Source: Catenuloplanes indicus
Lineage (GTDB): Bacteria; Actinomycetota; Actinomycetes; Mycobacteriales; Micromonosporaceae
DNA length: 64,000 nt
Assembly (NCBI RefSeq): GCF_030813715.1
Contig: NZ_JAUSUZ010000001.1
Location: 7,856,501 to 7,920,500 of the forward strand
Reading direction: 5' to 3'
The notes under the pieces: generated by a model
The model's database searches: none
What the model was told of the DNA's origin: nothing
Seen by the model: the letters and a program-made list of their open reading frames with translations, nothing else
Translations under genes and position numbers: made by a program
Shown here: positions 17,067-24,755 of the stretch, piece after piece
Layout: each line of letters starts with the position of its first letter
Position numbering within the stretch: position 1 is the stretch's first letter

Positions 17067-17552
17067 ATGAGCGCACTAGACCTGGAAGCGCCCGGCCGCG
17101 TCGGCCGGTTGCGCGATATCGCCCGCCGGGCCGCCGCCGACCCCGCCTCCTGGGGTGTGTCGCCGCGGTTCGACGCCACCGCCCGGTGGTACGCGCGGTT
17201 GTTCGCCGCCGGCGACCACGAGGCCTGGCTGCTGACCTGGCTGCCCGGTCAGTCCACCGACCTGCACGACCACGGTGGCTCCGCCGGCGCGTTCGTCCTG
17301 GTCTCCGGCGCGCTCACCGAGGAGACCGTGCACGCCGGTGCGGACGGTGCCGCGCTGCGGTCCACCTCGTTCACCGCCGGTGACGCGCGTCCGTTCGGGT
17401 CGCAGCACGTGCACCGGATCGTGAACACCTCGGCCGAGCCCGCGGTCAGCCTGCACGTCTACGGACCCGCGCTCACCCGGATGACGCGGTACCGGTTGCA
17501 GGACGGCGCGCTGCGCGTCCTCGAGATCGACCGCGCGGGGGTGGCCTGGTGA
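17067..17552 (+). CDS. Cysteine dioxygenase
   Basis: This 161-residue cupin converts L-cysteine to cysteine sulfinate using Fe(II) and O2. The metal ligands are visible: H67 and H69 in LHDHGGSAGAF, and H114 (or H116) in QHVHRIVN, the typical 3-His set of type I cysteine dioxygenase; E85 in ALTEETVH fills the cupin glutamate position. The length matches bacterial homologues. The ATG at 17067 has GAGGACC about seven bases upstream. The following rhodanese gene overlaps by four bases (GTGA), so they are translationally coupled and together probably handle cysteine-derived sulfur. Related 3-mercaptopropionate dioxygenases cannot be wholly excluded. Confidence 0.85.
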   Translation: MSALDLEAPGRVGRLRDIARRAAADPASWGVSPRFDATARWYARLFAAGDHEAWLLTWLPGQSTDLHDHGGSAGAFVLVSGALTEETVHAGADGAALRSTSFTAGDARPFGSQHVHRIVNTSAEPAVSLHVYGPALTRMTRYRLQDGALRVLEIDRAGVAW

Positions 17553-18034
17553 TCACGCCGTGGAACAGCTCGGTCCTCGGGTCGTGTCCGGCCCACCACA
17601 CCGCGCCGGCCGGCTCGACCGGCATCGCCGACGTGCTGGAGAACGCGCGCCGCCGCCTGCGCCGGCTGGAGCCGGAGGACGCACACCTGGCCGTCCACGC
17701 CGGCGCGATGCTGGTCGACATTCGCCCGGCCGCCCAGCGCGCGGCCACCGGCGAGATCCCCGGCGCACTGATCATCGAGCGGAACGTGCTGGAGTGGCGG
17801 CTCGACCCGCGCTCCGACGCCCGCCTGCCGTTCGCCGACCGGTACGACCTGCCGGTGATCGTCTTCTGCCAGGAGGGCTACACGTCCTCGCTGGCCGCGG
17901 CCGCGCTCCAGGAGCTCGGCCTGCACCTGGCCACCGACCTCACCGGCGGCTTCCGCGCCTGGCGCAACGCGGGACTGCCCACGTTCCCGCCGGCCAACGC
18001 GCCCCGGTTGCAACCCAGCTATCAGCACGCCTGA
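17549..18034 (+). CDS. Rhodanese-like sulfurtransferase
   Basis: This 161-residue single rhodanese domain protein has catalytic Cys C107 in VIVFCQEGYTSSLAA, and the expected N-terminal DIRPAAQRAATGEIPGAL and C-terminal LTGGFRAWRNAGLP signatures. It transfers sulfane sulfur, for example from persulfides or thiosulfate, to an acceptor. The GTG start overlaps the cysteine dioxygenase stop, indicating a two-gene operon for thiol oxidation and sulfane-sulfur detoxification. The first 30 residues (containing SCPAHHTAPAG) are an extra N-terminal segment of unknown role. Confidence 0.85.
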   Translation: MITPWNSSVLGSCPAHHTAPAGSTGIADVLENARRRLRRLEPEDAHLAVHAGAMLVDIRPAAQRAATGEIPGALIIERNVLEWRLDPRSDARLPFADRYDLPVIVFCQEGYTSSLAAAALQELGLHLATDLTGGFRAWRNAGLPTFPPANAPRLQPSYQHA

Positions 18035-18067
18035 CGTTCGTCGCAGTCGTTTCCCGTAGGAGGAGAC

Positions 18068-18643
18068 ATGTCGGTCATCGCCCTCGCCCCCCGTCACCAG
18101 CGGTCCGCCGCCGGTCCCGGCCGCGCCACCACCCCCGGCGCCCGCCGCCCGGCCGTGACCGTCACGCTCTCCATCCCGCTGGGCGCCGGTGACAACACGC
18201 GCCTGCTGGAGGTGATCCGGGAGCTGGCCGCGCTGGGCGAGGGGCAGGTGTCGGTGCTGGACGCGCCCGGTGGCACCGCGGCGATCGCCGACCTCGGCGG
18301 CCCGGTGGCCGAGCCGGAGCTGCGGCTGGTCGCGGACCCGGCGGAGCTGACCGTCTACGCCGGCTCCCGGACCGTCTTCGTCGGGCGTGAGCCGCTCGCG
18401 CTCACCCGCCTGGAGTTCGATTTGCTGCACTTCTTCGCGGACAACCCGCGCCGCGTCTTCAGCCGGGTCCAGCTGCTCTCCGCGGTCTGGGGCTACGAGC
18501 ACGCCGGCGTGCGCACGGTCGACGTGCACGTCCGCCGTCTCCGGATGAAGCTCGGCACCGAGGTCCCGCTGATCACCACGGTCTACGGCGTCGGCTACCG
18601 GCTCGCCGACGACGCCCGGGTGACGATCCGTACCGACGGCTGA
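18068..18643 (+). CDS. Winged-helix DNA-binding protein without receiver domain
   Basis: This 191-residue protein has an OmpR/PhoB-type winged helix at residues ~95-185: LALTRLEFDLLHFFADNPRRVFSRVQLLSAVWG, then RTVDVHVRRLRMKLG and TVYGVGYRL. The N-terminal 90 residues lack the phospho-acceptor Asp fold of response regulators and look like a short alpha/beta domain (VTVTLSIPLGAGDNTRLLEVI). Such orphan regulators occur in actinobacteria and may be controlled by protein contacts or ligand. A strong GGAGGAG ribosome site precedes the ATG. It lies 33 bases after the rhodanese gene and directly before a tandem-palindrome promoter. Confidence 0.8.
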   Translation: MSVIALAPRHQRSAAGPGRATTPGARRPAVTVTLSIPLGAGDNTRLLEVIRELAALGEGQVSVLDAPGGTAAIADLGGPVAEPELRLVADPAELTVYAGSRTVFVGREPLALTRLEFDLLHFFADNPRRVFSRVQLLSAVWGYEHAGVRTVDVHVRRLRMKLGTEVPLITTVYGVGYRLADDARVTIRTDG

Positions 18644-18653
18644 GCTGTGGGGG

Positions 18654-18700
18654 TTGTCCCGGATAGCTGAACTATCCATAATTGGATAGTCCGGCTATCC
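18654..18700 (+). promoter_or_regulatory. Promoter with two identical-arm operators
   Basis: GGATAG-N5-CTATCC occurs twice, at 18661-18677 and 18684-18700, exactly 23 bases apart. A sigma-70-like promoter fits around them: TTGTCC at 18654-18659, a 17-base spacer and CATAAT at 18677-18682. The first palindrome thus fills the spacer and the second covers the likely start of transcription, a repression geometry. The downstream gene is the 137-residue membrane protein. Confidence 0.65.
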
Positions 18701-18717
18701 GAAAGGGTCCCTCCGTC

Positions 18718-19131
18718 ATGTCTCCGATCTCGTTGATCGTCACCGGCGCCACCGTCCTCACCGTGGTCACGATCGCCTTCGGCGGTACGTTCGTGCTGCG
18801 CGTCGTCACCGGCGGCCAGCCCGCCAACGACCTGCAGAGGTCGTTCTTCCGGGCCGGTCACGCCCATGCCGGTGTGCTGGTCACGCTCGGGCTGGTCTGC
18901 GCGCTGCTGCTGGCCACCGGCGACGTGACCGGCCCGTGGTCGTACGCCTACATCGGTGTGCTCGCCGCCGCGATCCTCATCCCGGCCGGCTTCTTCCTCA
19001 GCGTCCTCGGCCCCGACCCGCAGCGCCCCGGCCCGCTGATCGCGCTGCTCTGGACCGGCGCCGCCGTCCTCACGCTCAGCCTGCTGACCGTCGGCATCGC
19101 CCTGATCGCCACCGGCGCCGGCGCGCTGTGA
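18718..19131 (+). CDS. Four-helix membrane protein of unknown function
   Basis: This 137-residue integral membrane protein has helices SLIVTGATVLTVVTIAFGGTFVL, HAGVLVTLGLVCALLLATG, YAYIGVLAAAILIPAGFFL and LLWTGAAVLTLSLLTVGIALI. A conserved-looking AGHAHAGV stretch at residues ~43-50 puts two histidines at a membrane edge. No known transporter or enzyme motif is seen. The ATG at 18718 is preceded by GAAAGGG at nine bases. Expression is probably switched by the tandem operator immediately upstream. Confidence 0.65.
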   Translation: MSPISLIVTGATVLTVVTIAFGGTFVLRVVTGGQPANDLQRSFFRAGHAHAGVLVTLGLVCALLLATGDVTGPWSYAYIGVLAAAILIPAGFFLSVLGPDPQRPGPLIALLWTGAAVLTLSLLTVGIALIATGAGAL

Positions 19132-19311
19132 CAACCGGCCGGCCCCGGCCGCCGCGCCCGGCTCGCCGGGTAGGTGCATCCGCTCGCGAACCGACTCCAG
19201 CAGCGTCATCGCGGCAGCCGGGTGGGGCGTCAGCATCCGGTGCACGAAGCACAGCGGGTCCGGCTCCGCCGGCGGCTCGGCCGCGCGCCGGCGCCGAGCG
19301 GGCCGGGCCGG

Positions 19312-21306
19312 TCAGCTGCCCACCCGGCCGCCGTCCGGGCGCCAGGCGACCGTGACCGCGGGCTTGGCGAAGTCGCCGTCCGGCCAGCGGGAGGCGGGGG
19401 AGTCGAGCGTGGCACCGTCGATCTCGCCGGGGTGCTGCACCGCGACGAAGACCGAGCGGCCGTCGCCGGTCAGGAACGGGCCGCAGGTCTCCGCGCCCGG
19501 CGGCACGGTCAGGAACTGCCGCAGGTGGCCGCGCTCCGGACCCTCGACCGGCGTGGCGAACAGGCCGTCGTTGCTGCCCAGTGCGTTGCCGTCGGTGGCC
19601 AGCCAGAGGTTTCCGGCGGCGTCGAACGCCACGTTGTCCGGGCAGGAGATCGGGGATACCGCGGACTTGGCGTACCCGGCGAAGTAGGTGTTCGGGTCGT
19701 CCGGGTCGCCGCAGACGATCGGCAGCGACCAGGTGAACGTCTCACCGGTGTGGTCGCCGTGGTCCTCGACGATCTCCAGCACCTGGCCGTGCCGGTTCTC
19801 CCGGCGCGGATTGGCCTCGTCCACGCCCGGGCGCCCGGCGACGCCCCGCTCGACGTTGTTGGTCAGCGCCGCGTAGATCTTGCCGGTCCGCGGGCTCGGC
19901 TGCACGTCCTCCGGGCGGTCCATCTTCGTCGCACCGGCCGCGTCGCCGGCCTCCCGGGTGAACGTGAGCACCTCCTCGACCGTCATCCCGGGTACGCACG
20001 AGCGGTCACCGGAGGCCAGCGGGACCCACCGGCCGGTGCCGTCGAACGCGCGGTCGGACGGCAGCGTCCCGGTCCCGTCGATCTCGGACGCCGGGCTGTC
20101 GCCGGTGAGCCGTGCGACGTAGAGCGTGCCGGTGGAGAGCAGCGAGAGGTTGTGCCGCCGGTCGCCCGGCCGGTAGCGGCCCGCGGAGACGAACTTGTAG
20201 AGGTACTCGAAGCGCTCGTCGTCGCCCATGTACGCGGCCACGTTGCCGCGCCGGGAGACGATCACGTTCGCACCCTCGTGCTTGAGCCGGCCCATCGCGG
20301 TGTGCTTGCGCGGCACGCTGCCCGGCTCGTACGGGTCGACCTCCACGATCCAGCCGAACCGGTGCGCCTCGTTCGGGTGCCGGGCCAGGTCGAAGCGTTC
20401 CTGCGCCCGCTCCCACCGGCGCGAGTCCGCGGGGAACCGGGTGCTCACGGCGACGCCGTACCGGGCCAGCCGGGGCTTGAGTGCTTCCGGTGCCTGATCA
20501 CCGCCGACGAAGTACTGGTTGACGTTCTCCTCACCGGACAGCACCGTGCCCCACGGCGTGACACCGCCGGCGCAATTGTTCAGCGTGCCGATCGCGGTCC
20601 GGCCGGCCGGGTCCGCGGCCGTGCGGAGCCAGGCGCTGCCGGCGGCCGGCCCGTCGAACCGGAACGGCGAGGAGAGCATGGTGAACCGCCGGTTGTACGG
20701 TCGGCGCCCGCGCACCGGCCGCCACCGCCCGCTCCGGCCGGCCCGCTCGATCTCCACCACCGACATGCCGTGCGCCGCCATCGCCACCTCGACCTGGGTG
20801 ACCGTCATCGCGTCCAGCGAGGTGAAGCCCGGGAACATCAGCTCCTCGTTGGTGTACTCATGGTTGGCCACCAGCAGCGCCCGGTCCCGGCCGAGCGGCA
20901 GCACACCGAGGAAGTCGTTGTTGAAGCCGAACTGCCGCTCCTGCCGTTGCGGCGTCTGCCGGTGCACGTCCAGCGCGGGTACGCCGGGCAGGATCGGGTC
21001 GCCCCAGCGGATCACCACCGCCGACTCGTACCCGTCCGGCACCACGACCCGGTCCAGCACGTTCGGCGGCACCGGCGTGAAGGTCAGCGCGCCGGTGGAC
21101 GACGGCGGTGCCGCCGTGGCCGGGAGGCCGGTGCCGAGGACCAGCGCGCCCGCCGCGCCGGCCCGGAACAGCGTGCGGCGGCTGGCCAGTAGGTCACCGA
21201 AGTACGGGTTGGCCGACTCGTTCGGCGCCGCGTGCGCGCAGGCGTTGCCGCAGCGGTACCGGCAGGTCATGGCGGAGCGCCCGCCGATGAGGTGCAGACC
21301 GGACAT
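19312..21306 (-). CDS. Tat-exported PhoX-family phosphatase (DUF839)
   Basis: This 664-residue protein of the PhoX/DUF839 family comprises calcium- and iron-dependent alkaline phosphatases or related beta-propeller enzymes. A twin-arginine signal, SRRTLFRAGAAGALVLG (from residue 42), is followed by an Ala-rich cleavage region, so the mature protein is exported folded. Ahead of the signal is a 40-residue leader with C15, C19 and C23 (CRYRCGNAC), seen in actinobacterial members. Catalytic-type segments include NHEYTNEELMFPG, LNNCAGGVTPWGTVLSGEE and KMDRPEDVQ. It would release phosphate from organic esters outside the cell. It starts at ATG 21306; the ATG at 21270 would remove the first 12 residues. 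Confidence 0.85.
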   Translation of the reverse strand: MSGLHLIGGRSAMTCRYRCGNACAHAAPNESANPYFGDLLASRRTLFRAGAAGALVLGTGLPATAAPPSSTGALTFTPVPPNVLDRVVVPDGYESAVVIRWGDPILPGVPALDVHRQTPQRQERQFGFNNDFLGVLPLGRDRALLVANHEYTNEELMFPGFTSLDAMTVTQVEVAMAAHGMSVVEIERAGRSGRWRPVRGRRPYNRRFTMLSSPFRFDGPAAGSAWLRTAADPAGRTAIGTLNNCAGGVTPWGTVLSGEENVNQYFVGGDQAPEALKPRLARYGVAVSTRFPADSRRWERAQERFDLARHPNEAHRFGWIVEVDPYEPGSVPRKHTAMGRLKHEGANVIVSRRGNVAAYMGDDERFEYLYKFVSAGRYRPGDRRHNLSLLSTGTLYVARLTGDSPASEIDGTGTLPSDRAFDGTGRWVPLASGDRSCVPGMTVEEVLTFTREAGDAAGATKMDRPEDVQPSPRTGKIYAALTNNVERGVAGRPGVDEANPRRENRHGQVLEIVEDHGDHTGETFTWSLPIVCGDPDDPNTYFAGYAKSAVSPISCPDNVAFDAAGNLWLATDGNALGSNDGLFATPVEGPERGHLRQFLTVPPGAETCGPFLTGDGRSVFVAVQHPGEIDGATLDSPASRWPDGDFAKPAVTVAWRPDGGRVGS

Positions 21307-21473
21307 CGGAACCTCCCTGTTCCGGCGCCGCTCCCACCGCGACGCCTGTCGATGTCTTGATCCCGCAGCCTAACGCCGGACGGCACCGGATGCGGCCGGC
21401 TGAGCCCGGACCGCCGCACGGTGACGTCTCGGGCACGGTGTGCCCGGTTGCCGGTTCTCCGGACCACGGCGGC

Positions 21474-21522
21474 ACCGGTGCCCGCGGGAGCATGCGGATC
21501 GGGCCACGCCGGAAGTGGGAAA
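21474..21522. repeat. Interspersed ~50-base repeat, copy A
   Basis: This stretch matches 37960-38009 almost exactly: the first 25 bases (21474-21498 and 37960-37984) are identical, and the remainder differs at a few positions plus one indel. It contains nested palindromes CCCGCGGG and GCATGC. It is located between the divergent PhoX and DUF72 genes and is not part of a recognisable coding frame. Confidence 0.6.
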
Positions 21523-21551
21523 ATCATGCTCTTCGTGGGTAATCACCGAAG

Positions 21552-22307
21552 GTGATCGTCGTCGGGACGTCCGGGTGGCAGTACAAGGACTGGCGGGGCC
21601 GGTTCTATCCGATGCGGCTGCCGCAGCGGCTGTGGCTGGAGCACTACGCGGAGCGGTTCGGCGCGGTCGAGGCGAACGGCGCGTTCTACCGGCTGCCGGA
21701 GCGGGAGACGTTCGCGGACTGGCGGGCTCGCACGCCGCGGGATTTCCGGGTGGCGGTGAAGATGAGCCGGTACCTGACGCACGTGAAGCGGCTGCGCGAG
21801 CCGGCCGAGCCGGTGGCGCGGTTCATGGGGCGGGCGGAGGCGCTCGGCGAGAAGCTCGGCCCGGTGCTGCTGCAACTGCCGCCGACGCTGCGGGCCGAGC
21901 ACGACGCGCTGGACGAGACGCTGCGGCAGTTCCCGCGCGGCGTGCGGGTGGCGGTGGAACCGCGGCACCCGAGCTGGTGGACGCCGGAGACGCGGCGGCT
22001 GCTGGAGCGGCACGGTGCGGCGCTGTGCTGGGCGGACCGTCGCAGCCGGCCGCTGACGCCGCGCTGGCGGACCGCGGACTTCGGCTATCTGCGCCTGCAC
22101 GAGGGACGGGCGGCGCCGTGGCCGCACTACGGGCGGGACGCGCTGACGTCCTGGGTGCGGCGGCTGACCGAGACATTCGGGGACGGGGACGCCTATCTGT
22201 TCCTGAACAACGACCAGGGCGGCGCCGCGGTCGGCGACGCGATGACGGCGGCCCGGGCCGCGGCGCGAGCCAGCAGAAAGGCGCCGAAAGGCTCAGCCCG
22301 CGCCTGA
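21552..22307 (+). CDS. DUF72 (YecE-like) family protein
   Basis: This 251-residue TIM-barrel protein of the DUF72 family begins IVVGTSGWQYKDWRGRFYP, the signature of the group, with FRVAVKMSRYLTHVKRL, LGPVLLQLPPTL and YLFLNNDQGGAAVGDA at the expected positions. The biochemical role of DUF72 is unknown; its fold resembles metal-dependent sugar isomerases and endonuclease IV. The start is the GTG at 21552, which lies inside a perfect inverted repeat ATCACC-GAA-GGTGAT (21542-21556) and has no clear ribosome site, so translation may be leaderless or controlled. A DHH phosphoesterase follows after 52 bases. Confidence 0.85.
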   Translation: MIVVGTSGWQYKDWRGRFYPMRLPQRLWLEHYAERFGAVEANGAFYRLPERETFADWRARTPRDFRVAVKMSRYLTHVKRLREPAEPVARFMGRAEALGEKLGPVLLQLPPTLRAEHDALDETLRQFPRGVRVAVEPRHPSWWTPETRRLLERHGAALCWADRRSRPLTPRWRTADFGYLRLHEGRAAPWPHYGRDALTSWVRRLTETFGDGDAYLFLNNDQGGAAVGDAMTAARAAARASRKAPKGSARA

Positions 22308-22359
22308 GCGGGCCGATGGGACGTGCGGTGGATACCGCGAACGGCCCGGAGGGGACCAC

Positions 22360-23295
22360 GTGAAGCATCGGCTGGTGACCCGGAGCGACTTCGACGGCCT
22401 GGTCTGCGCGGTGTTGCTGCGCCGGCTGGACATGATCGACGATGTGCTCTTCGTGCACCCCAAGGACGTGCAGGACGGCGTCGTGGACATCCGGCCGACG
22501 GACATCCTGACCAACCTGCCGTACGCACCGCAGGCGCACCTGGTCTTCGACCACCACCACTCGGAGACGCTGCGGGTCGAGGGCAAGCCGGACAACCACG
22601 TCATCGACGCGAGCGCGCCGTCGGCCGCGCGCGTGGTCTACGACTACTACGGCGGGGTGGCGCGCTTCCCGGATCTGTCCTTCGACCTGATGGACGCGGT
22701 CGACAAGGCGGACTCGGCCGCGTACAGCGTGGAGGAGATCCTCCGGCCGTCCGGCTGGACGCTGCTGAACTACCTGATGGACAGCCGCACCGGGCTCGGC
22801 CGGTTCCAGAACTTCCGGATCTCGAACTACCAGCTGATGATGCAGCTGATCGACGCGTGCCTGCACCACCAGGACGTGGAGCAGATCCTGGCGCTGCCGG
22901 ACGTGGCCGAGCGGGTGCGGCTCTACCGGGACCAGTCGGAGCTGTTCGTGGCGCAGCTGAAGCGGGTCACCACGCTGCGCAACGACGTGGTCGTGGTGGA
23001 CCTGCGGGACGAGGAGATCATCCACGCGGGCAACCGGTTCATGGTCTACGCGCTCTTCCCGGAGGCCCGCGTCTCCGTGCACGTGATCTGGGGGCGGCAG
23101 AAGCTGAACACCGTGTTCGCGGTCGGCAAGTCGATCGTGGACCGCAGCTCGCCGGTGGACGTGGGCGAGATCTGCCTGCGCTACGGCGGCGGTGGCCACC
23201 TCGCGGCCGGGACCTGCCAGGTGCCGCACGACGACGCGGAGCGGGTGCTGGGCGAGATCGTCGCCGCGTGCAGCGCACCGCGCGTGCCGGCCTGA
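22360..23295 (+). CDS. DHH-family phosphoesterase (exopolyphosphatase-related)
   Basis: This 311-residue protein has a DHH domain (TRSDFDGLVCAV at residues 7-18, VFDHHHSE near 66-73, DAVDKADSA near 120) and a C-terminal DHHA1 domain ending GGGGHLAAGTCQVP. These motifs bind two Mn ions and hydrolyse phosphodiesters or polyphosphate; nanoRNase, c-di-AMP phosphodiesterase and exopolyphosphatase are all members. This subgroup is usually annotated exopolyphosphatase-related. The GTG start has GGAGGGG six bases upstream. It ends before a strong bidirectional terminator. Confidence 0.85.
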   Translation: MKHRLVTRSDFDGLVCAVLLRRLDMIDDVLFVHPKDVQDGVVDIRPTDILTNLPYAPQAHLVFDHHHSETLRVEGKPDNHVIDASAPSAARVVYDYYGGVARFPDLSFDLMDAVDKADSAAYSVEEILRPSGWTLLNYLMDSRTGLGRFQNFRISNYQLMMQLIDACLHHQDVEQILALPDVAERVRLYRDQSELFVAQLKRVTTLRNDVVVVDLRDEEIIHAGNRFMVYALFPEARVSVHVIWGRQKLNTVFAVGKSIVDRSSPVDVGEICLRYGGGGHLAAGTCQVPHDDAERVLGEIVAACSAPRVPA

Positions 23296-23313
23296 CCGGC
23301 CGCGGACAGTTTT

Positions 23314-23341
23314 AAGGCCCCGGGCGAACGCCCGGGGCCTT
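23314..23341. terminator. Bidirectional hairpin terminator
   Basis: AAGGCCCCGGGCG at 23314-23326 pairs with CGCCCGGGGCCTT at 23329-23341, preceded by TTTT on the left for minus-strand transcripts. It separates the convergent DHH and DksA/TraR genes. Confidence 0.85.
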
Positions 23342-23356
23342 CGCACTGCACGACCG

Positions 23357-23767
23357 TCAGAACGAGCGGCGCTCGCGGTTGCTCTTGCAGGCGACGCAGG
23401 TGGTGGCGGACGGGAAGATGGCCAGTCGCTCCACCGCGATCGGCTTGGTGCACGACTCGCAGTAGCCGTACGTGCCGGCGTCCAGCGACTCCAGCGCGCG
23501 GGCGAACTGGTCACGGCGGTCCAGCACGGTCTGCAGCAGCAGCGCCGCGGCCTCCCGCTCGGCGACCTTGGTGCCGCTGTCCGCGCTGTCGTCGCCGGCC
23601 GCGTCGTCCATCTCCGCGAGACGCAGCGCCTGGCTGTCGGCCAGCGCGGTCTCGTACTCCGCGGCGAGCTCGTTGAAGCGGTCCTGGAGGCTCTGCCGGA
23701 TCTGGTCGGTCTCGTGCTCCGGCCGCGCGGTCTTGGTGCCACCGGTCATGACGCTGTTGACGAGCAT
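23357..23767 (-). CDS. DksA/TraR-type zinc-finger protein
   Basis: This 136-residue protein has an N-terminal coiled-coil (residues ~20-95, RQSLQDRFNELAAEYETALADSQ onward) and a C-terminal four-cysteine zinc finger, YCESC...TTCVAC, typical of DksA/TraR. Such proteins bind in the RNA polymerase secondary channel and alter transcription initiation. The acidic tip sequence DDAAGDDSADSG lies where the DksA coiled-coil tip would be. The start is set at ATG 23767 (MLVNSVMTGG), which has AGGGGGG just upstream; the in-frame extension to 23890 has no coding pattern. Confidence 0.8.
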   Translation of the reverse strand: MLVNSVMTGGTKTARPEHETDQIRQSLQDRFNELAAEYETALADSQALRLAEMDDAAGDDSADSGTKVAEREAAALLLQTVLDRRDQFARALESLDAGTYGYCESCTKPIAVERLAIFPSATTCVACKSNRERRSF

Positions 23768-23911
23768 GGTCCCCCCTCTTGCTTTCTCTGTGGGTCGGTG
23801 TGTCGCCTCGGCCTTCGTCCCCCGCACGAGGAGCCCGCATGCCGTCGCTGTTGTGAGGTCGGCCAGGTACCCCGCGTAATCGTCCTCCAAACCGGATCTC
23901 CCCGGGAAAGA

Positions 23912-24541
23912 TCACGCATTTTCGACCAGGGCGGGGTGCCGGGGATCGTCCATCCGGACAACGACGTCGGCGAACGTGGCGGGTGCGACCTCGTCGTCAT
24001 AACGAGCGAACGCCGGCACCGTCCACAGCTCACTCTCGGGGGTCCGCCGCGCGAGTGCCGCGGCGGACTGGGTCAGATGCACGGCCACGTCGAACGCGAG
24101 CAGCCCGCCGAGCAGGAACTGGCCGCTGACCAGCACGATCCCGTCCGCCGGGAGCTGCCGGTAGGGCGCGCGGGTGGCCCGGTCGGTGACCGGGTCCCAC
24201 AGCGACGGCAGGATCCGGCCGGGCTCGGCCGGGTCCAGCACCTCGCGCATCAGCCCGGTCTCGTCCAGCCAGCTCTCGTAGAACGCGTCCGGATTGTGCC
24301 GGCCGAACTCGAACCGCAGCGACGCCGGCCGCAGGAACCCGCTCGCGGGCACGTGCACCGCCGCCCGGCCCCGCACCCGCAGCGGATCGACCAGCGCCGC
24401 CGCCAGCGCGTCCGGCCCGGCCGGTGCCGCACCGTCCACGGCGACGCGCAGGCGGCTGCCGGGCGCGTCCGCCGCGAGGCGGTCAGCGAGCTCCTCCACC
24501 AGCTTCGCCGGGGAGATCGGCCGGATCATCATGCGCACCAT
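23912..24541 (-). CDS. Uridine kinase-like protein with degenerate P-loop
   Basis: This 209-residue protein aligns in layout with actinobacterial uridine kinase-like P-loop kinases: LRVAVDGA at residues ~31-38, then VRGRAAVHVPASGFLRPASLRF where active enzymes have a DDFHRP-type segment, and a C-terminal RYDDEVAPATFADVVVRMDDPRHP. However, the Walker A is AAPAGPDAL with no Gly-Lys-Ser/Thr, and the DD of the second motif is replaced by AS. It is therefore probably catalytically dead or altered in function. ATG 24541 is chosen, but ATGs at 24532 or 24529 are also possible. No operon partner is visible. Confidence 0.65.
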   Translation of the reverse strand: MVRMMIRPISPAKLVEELADRLAADAPGSRLRVAVDGAAPAGPDALAAALVDPLRVRGRAAVHVPASGFLRPASLRFEFGRHNPDAFYESWLDETGLMREVLDPAEPGRILPSLWDPVTDRATRAPYRQLPADGIVLVSGQFLLGGLLAFDVAVHLTQSAAALARRTPESELWTVPAFARYDDEVAPATFADVVVRMDDPRHPALVENA

Positions 24542-24585
24542 CGTGCCCGCCGAACCTGATGATTACCTGTACCGCGGCCCTGACT

Positions 24586-24602
24586 TCCTCCCCAGGGGAG
24601 GA
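24586..24602. repeat. 17-base palindrome in promoter region
   Basis: TCCTCCCC-A-GGGGAGGA, a perfect 8+1+8 inverted repeat, lies 45 bases upstream of the uridine kinase-like gene in a 214-base gene-free stretch. It may be an operator or a hairpin in the leader. Confidence 0.35.
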
Positions 24603-24755
24603 TCCAGAAACCTTTCTTCCCGCTTCCGGCGCGGTGCTGCCCGCCTGCTCCCGCGGGCACCGGTCGTCGCCGGCGCTCCTCCCTGCCGGTCTCGCGGTGG
24701 TCCGGCAGACCGATCCGTGGCGGCCGGGGCCGGCCGCGGTGACAGCGGCCTGCGC

